Part shown: positions 53,267 through 63,796 of the stretch, in pieces
Layout of the letters: each line of letters opens with the position of its first letter
How positions within the stretch are numbered: position 1 is the stretch's first letter
Source of the DNA: Devosia chinhatensis
GTDB taxonomy: Bacteria; Pseudomonadota; Alphaproteobacteria; Rhizobiales; Devosiaceae
Direction of reading: 5' to 3'
NCBI RefSeq assembly: GCF_000969445.1
Contig: NZ_JZEY01000054.1
Location: forward strand, 744,001-808,000
Length of the DNA: 64,000 nucleotides
The notes under the pieces: generated by a model
The model's database searches: none
What the model was told of the DNA's origin: nothing
The model's input: the letters and a program-made list of their open reading frames with translations, nothing else
Made by a program: the position numbers and the translations under genes

Positions 53267-53761
53267 TCAACCCTGCGCGGCTGCGTTGACCGAGCGTTCC
53301 GCCAATTGGTTGAGGTCTGCATCGGTCTTGCGCTCCTCATCGAGCGTGGCATCGAGCAATGTGGCGGCTTCGTCCATGCCAAGCTCTGTGGCCCAACGCT
53401 TGAGCGTGCCATAGCGGGTCATCTCGTAATGCTCGACAGCCTGCGCCGACGAAATCAGGCCGGCATCGAGCGCCGGAGAGCCCTTGAATTCCTCGATGAT
53501 GTCCTCGCCTTCGGACAAGATGCCCTCGATGGCGTCACAGGTCTTGCCGCGCGGGGACAGCCCCATGAGCTCGAAGACCTGTTGCAACCGCTCGATCTGG
53601 TCCTGGGTTTCTCCATGATGCTTTTCGAATGCCGCCTTGAGCGTATCCGACTGGGCAGCCCGCTTCATCTTCGGCAATGCCTTTAGGATCTTGCGCTCCG
53701 CATAGTAGATATCCTTGAGCGTATCTTCGAAGAGATCGTTCAGCGTCTTCTCGGCGGCCAT
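53267..53761 (-). CDS. Ferritin-like protein, DUF892/YciE family
   Basis: A 164-aa four-helix protein. The di-iron ligand pattern of YciE is present: Glu in [21 protein letters not shown] (about 9-29), Glu/His in [16 protein letters not shown] (about 43-58), and Glu-His in [18 protein letters not shown] (about 113-130), plus the last helix [15 protein letters not shown]. The family is linked to general stress responses in proteobacteria. AAGGAG with 9-nt spacing fixes the ATG at 53761; the longer open frame is non-coding. It is followed by its own terminator, then katE. Confidence 0.92.
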   Translation of the reverse strand: MAAEKTLNDLFEDTLKDIYYAERKILKALPKMKRAAQSDTLKAAFEKHHGETQDQIERLQQVFELMGLSPRGKTCDAIEGILSEGEDIIEEFKGSPALDAGLISSAQAVEHYEMTRYGTLKRWATELGMDEAATLLDATLDEERKTDADLNQLAERSVNAAAQG

Positions 53762-54055
53762 CGGGGCGCTCCTTGTTGGTTCGCTCACGAAATGGTGAGA
53801 GAAAGCCCAACGAACGCCCCCGACCCTCGTTCCGCTCTCTATCCTGTGTTGGTTCTGTCGAGAGCGTTCCCGCACGATCGCCCCAGCGCGCATGGAGCCG
53901 AACGTGACGGCCAAACCGCCTCACTAAATCAATCGCGGAAAGGTCGGCGTGCGCGTCAGCAACGCAGCACACCAAAATCAGCGAAGCCGGAATGCGCAAC
54001 ACCCATAACGCAGCCGCTCCGGCACGTTCGCTGTGTGATGTGAGACGGGGAGAAT
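53762..54055. other. Intergenic region between the YciE-like gene and tRNA-Gln
   Basis: About 294 bp with no frame that has a plausible start and ribosome site. It should contain the promoter of the YciE-like gene and the 3' end of the tRNA transcript. No convincing sigma-70 hexamer pair or hairpin is visible. Confidence 0.5.
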
Positions 54056-54129
54056 TGGCTGGGGAACCTGGATTCGAACCAAGATCGACGGAGTCAGAGT
54101 CCGCTGTTCTACCATTGAACTATTCCCCA
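54056..54129 (-). tRNA. tRNA-Gln (anticodon CTG)
   Basis: On the - strand the sequence begins TGGGGAA, pairing with TTCCCCA in a 7-bp acceptor stem, with discriminator G and encoded CCA at 54056-54058. The D-arm (GTTCAATGGTAGAAC), the anticodon loop CTCTGAC giving CTG (reads CAG), and the T-arm GGTTCGAATCC are all standard. Length is 74 nt including CCA. Confidence 0.97.
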
Positions 54130-54365
54130 GCAGGTGCCTGCTGGCAGGGCGGCGTGAGGAAGGGTGGGTGCTTCCGTTCGGCGCGGGGTCTCATTAGACA
54201 AAGCGGAATGAGATTGCAAGCGCTTCGGCGCATTCAGTGTGCAACATGGTTTGCATTGCGCTCGTGCGGCCCTTGCTCTACCTTGGTTTGTGACAACGCA
54301 ACATATGTGCGCTCGGGCGCGGCCGGTGATCCCGGACCAGGCGACCGCGCATGAAGGAGACAGAC

Positions 54366-55544
54366 GTGACCGATTCGAATCGGTCCGCCGCCGCTTCGGC
54401 ACCTCATGCCGAGGCGGGGTCTGGTGCACCTTCCGGTACGGGCCGGAAGGATCGCGGGAACATTTCCGCGCCTCGGCCGGACCAGCGGACGCCATCCGCC
54501 AGCACGCCGCGCCGCACGCGCGGGCCGCTCTATGCGGCTCTCGATCTCGGCACCAATAATTGTCGATTGCTGATCGCCCGCCCGCATGAGCGCGGCTTTC
54601 GCGTGCTTGACGGGTTCACCCGCATCGTGCGGCTGGGGGAAGGCGTGTCCGTCACCGGGCGCCTTTCGGAGGCTGCCATGGACCGCACCATGGAGGCGCT
54701 GCGGCAATGTCGGAACAAGCTGCGCGACCACCAGCCGACGCGCATGCGCCTTATCGCCACCGAAGCCTGCCGGGCCGCCGAGAATGGCGCTTACTTCCTC
54801 GCGCGGGTCAAGCAGGAGATCGGCCTTGACCTCGAAATCGTGGATCGCCGCACCGAAGCCGAATTGGCGGTGACCGGCTGCGCCGACCTCATCGACGGCG
54901 AGGCACAGGGCGCCTTGATGTTCGATATCGGCGGTGGCTCGTCCGAGCTGGCCTGGCTCGATTTCAGGGGCGGTCGTCCCCGGGCGCAGGGACGCATGTC
55001 GGCATCGATCCGGTCCTGGCAATCGCTGCCGGTCGGCGTCGTCTCGATCGCAGAGAAATTCGGCGGTGTCGATGTCACCCGCGACGTGTTCGAGGCCATG
55101 GTCGGCTATGTCGCCGAGCAGTTGCGGCAGTTCCGCGGCCGGGAAAAGCTTCGGCAGATGATCGCGACCCATAAGGTGCACCTGATCGGCACGTCCGGCA
55201 CGGTGACCACCCTGGCGGGGCTCCATCTGGGGCTTGAGCGTTACGAGCGCCAGAAGGTCGACGGCCTGTGGATGCGCCGCGAGGAGGTCGACGAAACCAT
55301 GCGTGCTCTGCTCGGCATGCCGTTCGACCGACGGGTGTCTCATCCCTGCATCGGCAAGGACAGGGCCGACCTCGTCCTGCCTGGCTGCGCCATTTTCGAG
55401 GCCATCCGGCGCGAATGGCCGACCGAGCGCGTGCGTGTTGCCGATCGCGGGCTGCGCGAGGGCATTTTGATTTCACTCATGGATGCGGATCGCGGCCAGA
55501 AGCGGCCGAACCGCTATCCCAGGAGGCAGGGCAATGGCCAATAA
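54366..55544 (+). CDS. ppx: Ppx/GppA phosphatase family protein (exopolyphosphatase-like)
   Basis: A 392-aa ASKHA-fold phosphatase with a ~45-residue disordered Ser/Ala/Pro-rich head. Motifs are [16 protein letters not shown] near residue 56 (phosphate-1), [12 protein letters not shown] near 130, [12 protein letters not shown] near 190 (phosphate-2) and [13 protein letters not shown] near 275. The family hydrolyses polyphosphate or pppGpp. GGAG lies 6 nt before a GTG at 54366, which I prefer to the ATG at 54351. The rlmE gene starts inside its last codons, a pairing common in alphaproteobacteria. Confidence 0.92.
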   Translation: MTDSNRSAAASAPHAEAGSGAPSGTGRKDRGNISAPRPDQRTPSASTPRRTRGPLYAALDLGTNNCRLLIARPHERGFRVLDGFTRIVRLGEGVSVTGRLSEAAMDRTMEALRQCRNKLRDHQPTRMRLIATEACRAAENGAYFLARVKQEIGLDLEIVDRRTEAELAVTGCADLIDGEAQGALMFDIGGGSSELAWLDFRGGRPRAQGRMSASIRSWQSLPVGVVSIAEKFGGVDVTRDVFEAMVGYVAEQLRQFRGREKLRQMIATHKVHLIGTSGTVTTLAGLHLGLERYERQKVDGLWMRREEVDETMRALLGMPFDRRVSHPCIGKDRADLVLPGCAIFEAIRREWPTERVRVADRGLREGILISLMDADRGQKRPNRYPRRQGNGQ

Positions 55545-56262
55545 CAAGGCTTTGGGCACGGGCGGCCGCAAGTCCGACAAGGATCTCAAGATCCGCGTGA
55601 AAACGGCCAAGGGCCGCAAGGTCGCCTCGACCAAGTGGCTGGAACGCCAGCTCAACGATCCCTATGTGGCTCGGGCCCGATCCGAGGGCTATCGGTCGCG
55701 TGCTGCCTTCAAGATCAAGGAGATGGACGAAAAGCACAAGCTCTTCAAAAAGGGCATGCATGTCGTCGATCTGGGAGCGGCGCCCGGAGGCTGGTCGCAG
55801 GTGGCTGCTGCCGCCGTGGGCTCGACGGTTGAAAAGCCCCTGGTCGTGGGGATCGATTACCTCGACATGGACACTATTCCCGGCGTCATCCTGCTCAAGA
55901 AGGATTTTACCGAGGACGATGCCCCTGCCATGCTGATCGACGCCATGGGCGGCCATGGCGCCGACGTGGTGATGAGCGACATGGCCTGGCCCACGACGGG
56001 GCACCGCGCCACCGATCACCTGCGCATCGTCCACCTCATCGAGATCGCTGCCGATTTTGCCATCCAGGTTCTCAAGCCCGGCGGCTCCTTCGTCGCCAAG
56101 GTGTTCCAGGGCGGCACCGAGCATGAGTTGCTGCACATGCTGAAGCGGCATTTCTCGACCACGTTTCATGTCAAGCCGCCCTCGAGCCGCAAGGATTCGG
56201 CGGAGGCCTATCTGGTGGCCAAGGGCTTCAAGGGACGACAGGAGCCGGAAACCGAGCTTTAG
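55534..56262 (+). CDS. rlmE: 23S rRNA (uridine-2552) 2'-O-methyltransferase RlmE (FtsJ)
   Basis: A 242-aa SAM-dependent methyltransferase. The SAM motif [13 protein letters not shown] is at residues 78-90. The K-D-K-E catalytic tetrad is Lys60 (SRAAFK), Asp149 (MSDMAW), Lys189 (FVAKVFQ) and Glu224 ([11 protein letters not shown]). [10 protein letters not shown] replaces the enterobacterial SDMAPNMSG, as usual in alphaproteobacteria. It methylates U2552 in the A-loop of the large ribosomal subunit. AGGAGG 7 nt before the ATG fixes the start. The basic N-terminal 40 residues are an rRNA-binding extension. Confidence 0.95.
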   Translation: MANNKALGTGGRKSDKDLKIRVKTAKGRKVASTKWLERQLNDPYVARARSEGYRSRAAFKIKEMDEKHKLFKKGMHVVDLGAAPGGWSQVAAAAVGSTVEKPLVVGIDYLDMDTIPGVILLKKDFTEDDAPAMLIDAMGGHGADVVMSDMAWPTTGHRATDHLRIVHLIEIAADFAIQVLKPGGSFVAKVFQGGTEHELLHMLKRHFSTTFHVKPPSSRKDSAEAYLVAKGFKGRQEPETEL

Positions 56263-56321
56263 GCGAAACCCGGCCGGACCTTGCCCGTTACCTCTGGTGT
56301 CATCAAGCAAGGAGAACCCGA

Positions 56322-56624
56322 ATGGCCGCCAATCGTCGTAGTGAAGATCGTCTTCTGGATGCCGATGAGAAGAAGCTCGTTGCTGGCACACGCCATCCCG
56401 AACTTGCCGACATGAAAGCGGACGACCTGCGCAAGCTGGCCCGCACCCTGCGTGAGCGCCGCGACAAGGCAAGCCGCGCCGTGCGCAAGGGCAACCGTGC
56501 CGCCAAGGGCAGTGACAAGGCCGGTGACGCCGAACGGGGCAACCGCGAAAAGGCGGGCCTGATCCAGTCTGCCATTGCCCGGGTCAACAAGGAATTCAGC
56601 CGTCGCGGCGAAGCCCGGGAATAG
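56322..56624 (+). CDS. Small basic conserved protein, unknown function
   Basis: A 100-aa highly charged, probably all-helical protein: MAANRRSEDRLLDADEKKLV, then DDLRKLARTLRERRDKASR, and IQSAIARVNKEFSRRG. It has no cysteine, signal or membrane span. AAGGAG with about 6-nt spacing precedes the ATG. Its position after rlmE and basic, Lys/Arg/Ala-rich middle (RKGNRAAKGSDKAG) suggest RNA or DNA binding, but I know no characterised family. Confidence 0.75.
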   Translation: MAANRRSEDRLLDADEKKLVAGTRHPELADMKADDLRKLARTLRERRDKASRAVRKGNRAAKGSDKAGDAERGNREKAGLIQSAIARVNKEFSRRGEARE

Positions 56625-56627
56625 CCG

Positions 56628-58013
56628 TCAGTGAACGTGCGGGCCGCCAAGCAATTGGTGGCCCGCATTTTTGGGCAGCCGCAGGAAGAGCAGGGTGGCG
56701 ACAGCGCCCACGGCGGCAACCACGTAAAAGGCCATGTGGAAATCGCTGAGGGCCAGTTCGTCGCCGCCCCGCAGGCGATGCGCCAGTTCCAGAACACCGC
56801 CGCCCAGCGCCACGCCCATGGCGAACATCAATTGTCCCCAGACCTGGCTCATCACATTGGCCTGGCCTGCATCCTTGTCTTCGATATCGGCAAAGGTAAA
56901 GGCGTTCGAGCCCGTCCAGAACGTCGACTGCCAGAAGCCGGTAAACACCAGGATCGCCAGCATCAGTGGAATGGGTGTGCCGGGCATGTAAAGGCCCATA
57001 GCCAGGATGCCCAGCGACGAAATTGCGGTCGAGATCACCAAGGGATACTTGAACCCCCAATGCGCGAAGATCCAGTTTGCGACGAATTTCGCAGCCAGCG
57101 CCCCGACGGCGCCGGCAAAGGTGACCATGCCGCTTTCAAACGGCGACAGCCCGAAGGCAAGTTGCAGCATCAGCGGAAACAGGAAGGGCGTCGCGCCCTG
57201 TCCAAGCCGGAAGAACGTGCCGGCAACGATGGCGATACGGAAATTGCGCACCTTGAGCAGTCGCAGGTCCAGCAGCGGATAGTCTGTGGCCAGCGCATAG
57301 CGGGTGTAGATATATCCCAGCCCGATGCCCAGCGTGGCGGCGATTACGCCATAGATCGGGGGCAGGGCGGGCAGGCTCACCACCGAGCAGCCGAAGGCAA
57401 AGAGCGCAAAGGCGAGGCCGGCCAGCACAAAACCCTTGCCATCGATGCGGCGTGGTTGGTTGCGCGTCTCGTTGGGCAGGGCGAAGCCGACCAGCACGAT
57501 CCCCAGGATGCCGATCGGGATATTGATGATGAAGATCCAGTGCCAGGAGAAATAGGTGGTGAGGAAGCCCCCGAATGGCGGGCCGACAATGGGCCCGATC
57601 AGGCCGGGAATGGTAAGCCAGGCCATGGCGTCCACTAGCTGATGGCGCGGTGTCATGCGCACCAGCACGAGGCGCGCCACCGGACCCATCATTGCTCCGC
57701 CCATGCCCTGTACGAAGCGCGCCACCACGAATTCCCCCAGCGAGCCGGAAAACGCGCAGCCGATCGAGCCGACCATGAAAACCAGCATGGCGATGCGGAA
57801 AACGCGGCGGGCGCCGAACCGGTCCGCCATCCAGCTCGAAATGGGAATGAAGATGGCCAGGGCGACCAGATAGGCCGTGAGGGCGAGCTTGAGGGAAATC
57901 GGGTCGGTGCCGATATCGCCGGCAATGGCCGCCAGCGAGGTGGCGATCACGGTGGAATCCATGTTCTCCATGAACACGGCCGTTGCCAGGATCAGCGGGA
58001 TCGTCCGGGACAA
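56628..58013 (-). CDS. MFS drug-efflux-type transporter (DHA2-like), copy 2
   Basis: A 461-aa protein with 12-14 predicted spans. The first helix motif D (MENMDSTVIATSLAAIA), the cytoplasmic MADRFGARRVFR loop (motif A, about 62-73) and motif C-like GPPFGGFLTTYFSWHWIFIINIPIG mark a DHA family H+-driven exporter. It starts at TTG 58013 behind GGAGG with 4-nt spacing; there is no good ATG. It lies 26 bp downstream of a close paralogue in the same direction, so the pair likely forms one transcript and may be a tandem duplication. Substrates are unknown. Confidence 0.9.
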   Translation of the reverse strand: MSRTIPLILATAVFMENMDSTVIATSLAAIAGDIGTDPISLKLALTAYLVALAIFIPISSWMADRFGARRVFRIAMLVFMVGSIGCAFSGSLGEFVVARFVQGMGGAMMGPVARLVLVRMTPRHQLVDAMAWLTIPGLIGPIVGPPFGGFLTTYFSWHWIFIINIPIGILGIVLVGFALPNETRNQPRRIDGKGFVLAGLAFALFAFGCSVVSLPALPPIYGVIAATLGIGLGYIYTRYALATDYPLLDLRLLKVRNFRIAIVAGTFFRLGQGATPFLFPLMLQLAFGLSPFESGMVTFAGAVGALAAKFVANWIFAHWGFKYPLVISTAISSLGILAMGLYMPGTPIPLMLAILVFTGFWQSTFWTGSNAFTFADIEDKDAGQANVMSQVWGQLMFAMGVALGGGVLELAHRLRGGDELALSDFHMAFYVVAAVGAVATLLFLRLPKNAGHQLLGGPHVH

Positions 58014-58039
58014 TTTTCCTCCAGGCCGGTGGACCGGCT

Positions 58040-59434
58040 TTATTCTCTGTGGCCGGTCCTGTGGCCCGAAACATTGTTGCCCGCATCGCGCGGCAGGCGG
58101 AAATAGATGAGGCCGGCAAGGGCGCTGAGGCCGCCGACGGCAAAAAATGCAATCTGGAAATCGAACAGGGTCAGCTGTCCGCCATTGAGCGTACTGGAAA
58201 TTTCAATGATGGCGCCGGCGACGGCCACACCGAAGGCGACCGACAATTGCTGGCCGACGGCCACGATGGCAGTGGCCTGGCTTGCTTCTTCGTCCGAAAT
58301 GTCGGCATAGCCGATGGCATTGGTGCCGGTGAAGAAGATCGACCGCAGCACCCCCCCCACGATCAGCACGGTCATCATGACCGGCACCGAGGTCTCGGCG
58401 GTGAACAGGCCCTGTGCCGCGATCAGCAGGCCCCCGAACAGGGCCGCGAAACCGAGGACGCGGGGAAAGCCAAAGCGCGCGAAGATGCGCTCGGCGATGA
58501 ACTTGCTCATGATTGCGCCAATCGCCGACACGAAGGTGATGGCCCCGGACTGGAAGGGATTGAGCCCGAAGCCGAGCTGCAGCATCAATGGCAACAGGAA
58601 CGGCACAGCGCCAACCCCGATGCGGAACAAGGAGCCGCCAGTGATCGACGCCCGGAAGAGCTTGTGGCGGAAGAGCCGGGGGTCGAGCAGCGGATACTTG
58701 GTTTTGCGGGCATGCAGCAGATAAAGGCATGCCGCCGTCAATCCGATGGCCAGGGTCAGGTAGCCATAGATGATCGGCAATGCAGGCAGGCTGACCACCG
58801 AGAGGCCGAACACCATGCCGGCAAAGGCCACCGCGGCAATGAAGAAGCCAACGAGATCGACAGGGCGAGGCGTGCGTTCGTCCGGCACCTGCAGGAAAAT
58901 GCCTGCCAGAATGATGCCGGCAATGCCGATCGGGATATTGATCCAGAAGATCCAGTGCCAGGACAGGTAGGTCGTGAGGAAGCCGCCGATCAGCGGGCCG
59001 GTGACCGGGGCGACGAGCGCGGGAATGGTAAGCCAGGCCATGGCCGAGACGAGCTCGTTGCGCGGCGTCGAACGCACCAGCAGCAACCGTCCGACCGGCG
59101 TCATCATCGAGGAGCCGATGCCCTGGAAGAAACGCGAGAAGACGAATGTTTCGAGCGAAAACGAAAAGGCACAGGCCAGCGAGCCCAGCATGAAGACGAA
59201 GATGGCCAGCCGGAAGATGTTCTTTGCCCCAAACCGGTCCGCCATCCAGCCGCTCACCGGAATGAAAATGGCCAAGGCGACGAAATAGGCAGTCAGCGCC
59301 AGCTTCAGCGCAATCGGCTCGGTGCCGATATCGGCAGCGATTGCGGGCAGTGACGTGGCTATGACGGTGGAATCCATCTGTTCCATGAACAGGGCCACCG
59401 CCAGAATGAGCGGGGTAACGCGGATAGGGGGCAT
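58040..59434 (-). CDS. MFS drug-efflux-type transporter (DHA2-like), copy 1
   Basis: A 464-aa paralogue of the next gene: MEQMDSTVIATSLPAIAADIGTEP and MADRFGAKNIFRL versus the matching stretches of copy 2, and GPLIGGFLTTYLSWHWIFWINIPIG. Both keep the basic loop-2/3 motif and the signature of proton-coupled multidrug exporters. ATG 59434 starts it. No regulator gene is adjacent. The two share helix patterns across their whole length, suggesting old tandem duplication; whether they work alone or as a heterodimer is unknown. Confidence 0.9.
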   Translation of the reverse strand: MPPIRVTPLILAVALFMEQMDSTVIATSLPAIAADIGTEPIALKLALTAYFVALAIFIPVSGWMADRFGAKNIFRLAIFVFMLGSLACAFSFSLETFVFSRFFQGIGSSMMTPVGRLLLVRSTPRNELVSAMAWLTIPALVAPVTGPLIGGFLTTYLSWHWIFWINIPIGIAGIILAGIFLQVPDERTPRPVDLVGFFIAAVAFAGMVFGLSVVSLPALPIIYGYLTLAIGLTAACLYLLHARKTKYPLLDPRLFRHKLFRASITGGSLFRIGVGAVPFLLPLMLQLGFGLNPFQSGAITFVSAIGAIMSKFIAERIFARFGFPRVLGFAALFGGLLIAAQGLFTAETSVPVMMTVLIVGGVLRSIFFTGTNAIGYADISDEEASQATAIVAVGQQLSVAFGVAVAGAIIEISSTLNGGQLTLFDFQIAFFAVGGLSALAGLIYFRLPRDAGNNVSGHRTGHRE

Positions 59435-61212
<1,778 letters not shown>

Positions 61213-61229
61213 CCGCCACTCCACACCAG

Positions 61230-61260
61230 GGCCGCGTCTGTCGACGTTCGCGGCCTTTTT
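61230..61260 (+). terminator. Rho-independent terminator after guaB
   Basis: GGCCGCG and CGCGGCC form a 7-bp perfect stem with a 12-nt loop, followed at once by TTTTT, 17 bp after the guaB stop. Confidence 0.85.
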
Positions 61261-61360
61261 CGTTCACGGTCAATATCTGGCCTGTCCAAGATTTAATAAT
61301 TGCCGGCAGTCTGAACGGTATATCCTGTCCTCGGCCCAACGAAGTTCCCCGGAGGTGGAA

Positions 61361-61855
61361 ATGGCCAGACGTCAGGGATATGCCAGCGCGCAGATTGCAA
61401 TGCACTGGCTGATTGTAGTGCTCGTCATTGTCCAGCTCGTCGTCGCCGAGAGCATGACGACGATGTTCGATGCCATGGAAGAAGGAGAGCCGATCGCCAG
61501 CCAGGTCGCGACGGGCGGCTCGATCCATTATTGGGTCGGCATCGCCATTCTCGTGCTCATGGCGGGTCGGCTGGTCATGCGGCTGGTTCTGGGGGCTCCG
61601 CCGCATGCACCAGGGTCATCGCCGATCCAGAACGTGGCGGCGACTGTGGTGCACGGTGCGCTCTACCTCGTGCTGCTGGCCGCACCGATTTCGGGCCTTG
61701 TCGCCTTTTATGGCCTTGCCGACGTGGGCGACGTCCATGGGCTGGTCCGCCCGGCGCTGTTCGTCCTGGTCTTGCTCCATGTTGCTGGAGCCTTCTTCAA
61801 TCAGTTCGTGCGCAAGGACGGAACGCTGCTGCGCATGATGCGCCCCGCGGCCTGA
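61361..61855 (+). CDS. Cytochrome b561 family membrane protein
   Basis: A 164-aa four-helix membrane cytochrome. Heme-ligand His candidates are in AQIAMHWLIVVL (near residue 14), SIHYWVGIAIL, VVHGALYLVLL, and VLLHVAGAFF, giving one pair per heme face as in bacterial CybB. It transfers electrons from the quinone pool to periplasmic acceptors. ATG 61361 is chosen because GGAGG is 5 nt upstream; a GTG at 61355 lies inside that site. It is between two terminator-type hairpins, so it is a single-gene transcript. Confidence 0.9.
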   Translation: MARRQGYASAQIAMHWLIVVLVIVQLVVAESMTTMFDAMEEGEPIASQVATGGSIHYWVGIAILVLMAGRLVMRLVLGAPPHAPGSSPIQNVAATVVHGALYLVLLAAPISGLVAFYGLADVGDVHGLVRPALFVLVLLHVAGAFFNQFVRKDGTLLRMMRPAA

Positions 61856-61869
61856 AACGCCCTGCTGAG

Positions 61870-61905
61870 AAGGCCGTCTCCTCGCAAGAGGAGGCGGCTT
61901 GTCTC
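61870..61905 (+). terminator. Hairpin with GCAA tetraloop after cytochrome b561
   Basis: GCCGTCTCCTC (61873-61883) pairs with GAGGAGGCGGC (61888-61898) through one G-U type position, around a GNRA tetraloop GCAA, then TTGTCTC. It lies 18 bp past the stop. The T-run is imperfect. Confidence 0.6.
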
Positions 61906-61994
61906 GCAAGCGCCTCCGCTGAAGTGGCCGCCAGGAAAACCGATTCCGTTTGAAGCCGTTATGATTGTATACGGATTCTCCAGCGGAACCTCAC

Positions 61995-62429
61995 ATGCCC
62001 CTCACAGCCAAGCTGCTCATCGCCGCGATTTCGGCGCAGGTCTTTCTCTCCATGGGCATTCTTCTGCTTATGGCCCGCGAGCGGGTACCCCGCGTCATGC
62101 GGGGGGAAATTCCCATGGCGAGCATTGCCGTCGAGCGGGACGCCTATCCCCTCAAGGCGCGGCTCCTGTCCAACAATTTCGATAATCAGTTCCAGCTGCC
62201 GGTGCTGTTCTACGTGGGGGCGCTGCTGGCTATCCTGTTTCAGCCCGGCTGGCCCGAAGTGGTTCTGGCCTGGCTCTTCGTTGCCACGCGCTATGTCCAT
62301 GCCTATATCCACGTCACCCACAATCGGGTCGGCAAGCGCTTCATGGCCTATGCGGCCGGCCTTGCGGTTCTGGCGCTGTTCTGGCTATGGCTGATCCTGC
62401 GTCTTCTCATCCTGGCTCCGAGTATCTGA
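61995..62429 (+). CDS. MAPEG family membrane protein
   Basis: A 144-aa four-span membrane protein. The MAPEG core is RLLSNNFDNQFQLPVLFYVGALL (about 56-78) with the conserved Asn and the VATRYVHAYIHVTHN stretch (about 96-110). Eukaryotic relatives are glutathione transferases or leukotriene synthases; bacterial members are poorly known. ATG 61995 has GGAA 6 nt upstream; an ATG-like start at 61965 is less likely. It is followed 3 bp later by the rRNA methyltransferase gene, so the two form a short operon. Confidence 0.87.
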   Translation: MPLTAKLLIAAISAQVFLSMGILLLMARERVPRVMRGEIPMASIAVERDAYPLKARLLSNNFDNQFQLPVLFYVGALLAILFQPGWPEVVLAWLFVATRYVHAYIHVTHNRVGKRFMAYAAGLAVLALFWLWLILRLLILAPSI

Positions 62430-62432
62430 CCT

Positions 62433-63719
62433 ATGCGTTTTCCCGGCCGTCTCTCCGCTGCCATTGCCGTCCTCGCCGATGTGGAGCAGCGCAAGCGACC
62501 GGTCTCGGAGGCGCTCAAGGCCTGGGGGCTCAACAATCGTTTTGCCGGGGCAGGGGACCGGGCAGCCATCGGCAATCTCGTCTATGACGCATTGCGCCGT
62601 CGCGCCTCGCATGCCGCGGCCATGGGGTCTGACACGCCACGCGCCTTGGTACTGGCGGTTGCCATGCGCGATTGGGGTGAGACACCGGAAAGCCTCAACC
62701 AAGCCTTTGCCTCCGACACACACGCGCCCGAACCGCTAAGCCCCCAGGAAGCGGCCGGCGCCGTTGCCGTTCTTGCTGCCGCGCCACTCGCGACGCAGGC
62801 CGATATGCCTGATTGGCTCGCCGCGTCGCTCGAACGTGCCCTGGGCCCGGACTGGGTTGCCGAAGGCCAGGCCATGGCCGGGCGGCCTTCACTCGACCTG
62901 CGCGTCAATGCGCTCAAGGCGACACCCGAAAAGGTCATGAAGTCGCTGGCCCGGTTCTCGCCGCAATCCGCAGCCATCGCTCCGTTTGGCCTCACCATGC
63001 CCGCAGGGCCACGCGATGCACGCACGCCGAATGTGACCACGGACGAGGGCTACCTCAAGGGCTGGTTCGAGGTGCAGGATCAGGGCAGTCAGATCGTCGC
63101 TGCCCTCGCCAATGCCCGCGAAGGCGAGCAGGTGCTCGACCTCTGCGCCGGAGCCGGGGGCAAGACGCTGGCCCTCGCGGCCAATATGGGCAATTCGGGC
63201 CAGATCTTCGCCTATGACAGCGACCGGTCGCGCCTTGCGCCGATCTACGATCGCCTCAAGCGCAATGGTGTGCGCAATGCGCAGGTTCGCGCTCCCAATG
63301 ACAATGCGCTCGATGATCTCGTCGGCAAGATGGATCGGGTGGTCGTCGATGCGCCCTGTACCGGCACCGGAACCTGGCGCCGCCGGCCAGACACCAAGTG
63401 GAAGCTGACGCCCGAGCTTCTGGCCCAGCGTCAGGCCGAACAGGCGGCGCTGCTGGTCGAGGCCGCGCGCTATCTCAAGCCGGGCGGCACACTGGCCTAT
63501 ATCACCTGCTCCGTCCTGCCGGAGGAGAACGACGACCAGATCGCCGCCTTCCTCGCTGAGACGCCCGGCTTCGCGTCTCTCGACATCGCTGCTGCCTGGC
63601 GGCAGGCGCTGATCACCGATCTGCCCGAAGGGCTCGCCACGGCCGGGGGTGGGCTATGCCTCACGCCACTTCGCACCGGCACGGACGGCTTCTACATTCA
63701 TCTCCTGCGCAAGGCCTGA
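62433..63719 (+). CDS. RsmB/NOP-family RNA (cytosine-5) methyltransferase
   Basis: A 428-aa protein. A NusB-like helical domain covers about residues 1-130 and the methyltransferase domain about 200-428. The SAM motif is DLCAGAGGKT at 236-245. The two catalytic cysteines are Cys309 in DAPCTGTGT (motif IV) and Cys359 in ITCSVLPEEN (motif VI), both intact. E. coli RsmB methylates C967 of 16S rRNA; this shorter branch may act on the same or another rRNA position. Confidence 0.92.
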   Translation: MRFPGRLSAAIAVLADVEQRKRPVSEALKAWGLNNRFAGAGDRAAIGNLVYDALRRRASHAAAMGSDTPRALVLAVAMRDWGETPESLNQAFASDTHAPEPLSPQEAAGAVAVLAAAPLATQADMPDWLAASLERALGPDWVAEGQAMAGRPSLDLRVNALKATPEKVMKSLARFSPQSAAIAPFGLTMPAGPRDARTPNVTTDEGYLKGWFEVQDQGSQIVAALANAREGEQVLDLCAGAGGKTLALAANMGNSGQIFAYDSDRSRLAPIYDRLKRNGVRNAQVRAPNDNALDDLVGKMDRVVVDAPCTGTGTWRRRPDTKWKLTPELLAQRQAEQAALLVEAARYLKPGGTLAYITCSVLPEENDDQIAAFLAETPGFASLDIAAAWRQALITDLPEGLATAGGGLCLTPLRTGTDGFYIHLLRKA

Positions 63720-63796
63720 CCGCACGAAACGCGTGTGAACCAGTGGGTGCCGGCCAACGTTCAATGGGCAAGACCCGTTCGAACAGGAGCGTTTCC

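Noticed and set aside
54129-54144. Palindrome CAGCAGG-TG-CCTGCTG next to the 5' end of tRNA-Gln
   Set aside because: It lies upstream of the tRNA in its transcription direction and has no T-run, so it is not a terminator for it; too short and isolated to assign a role.
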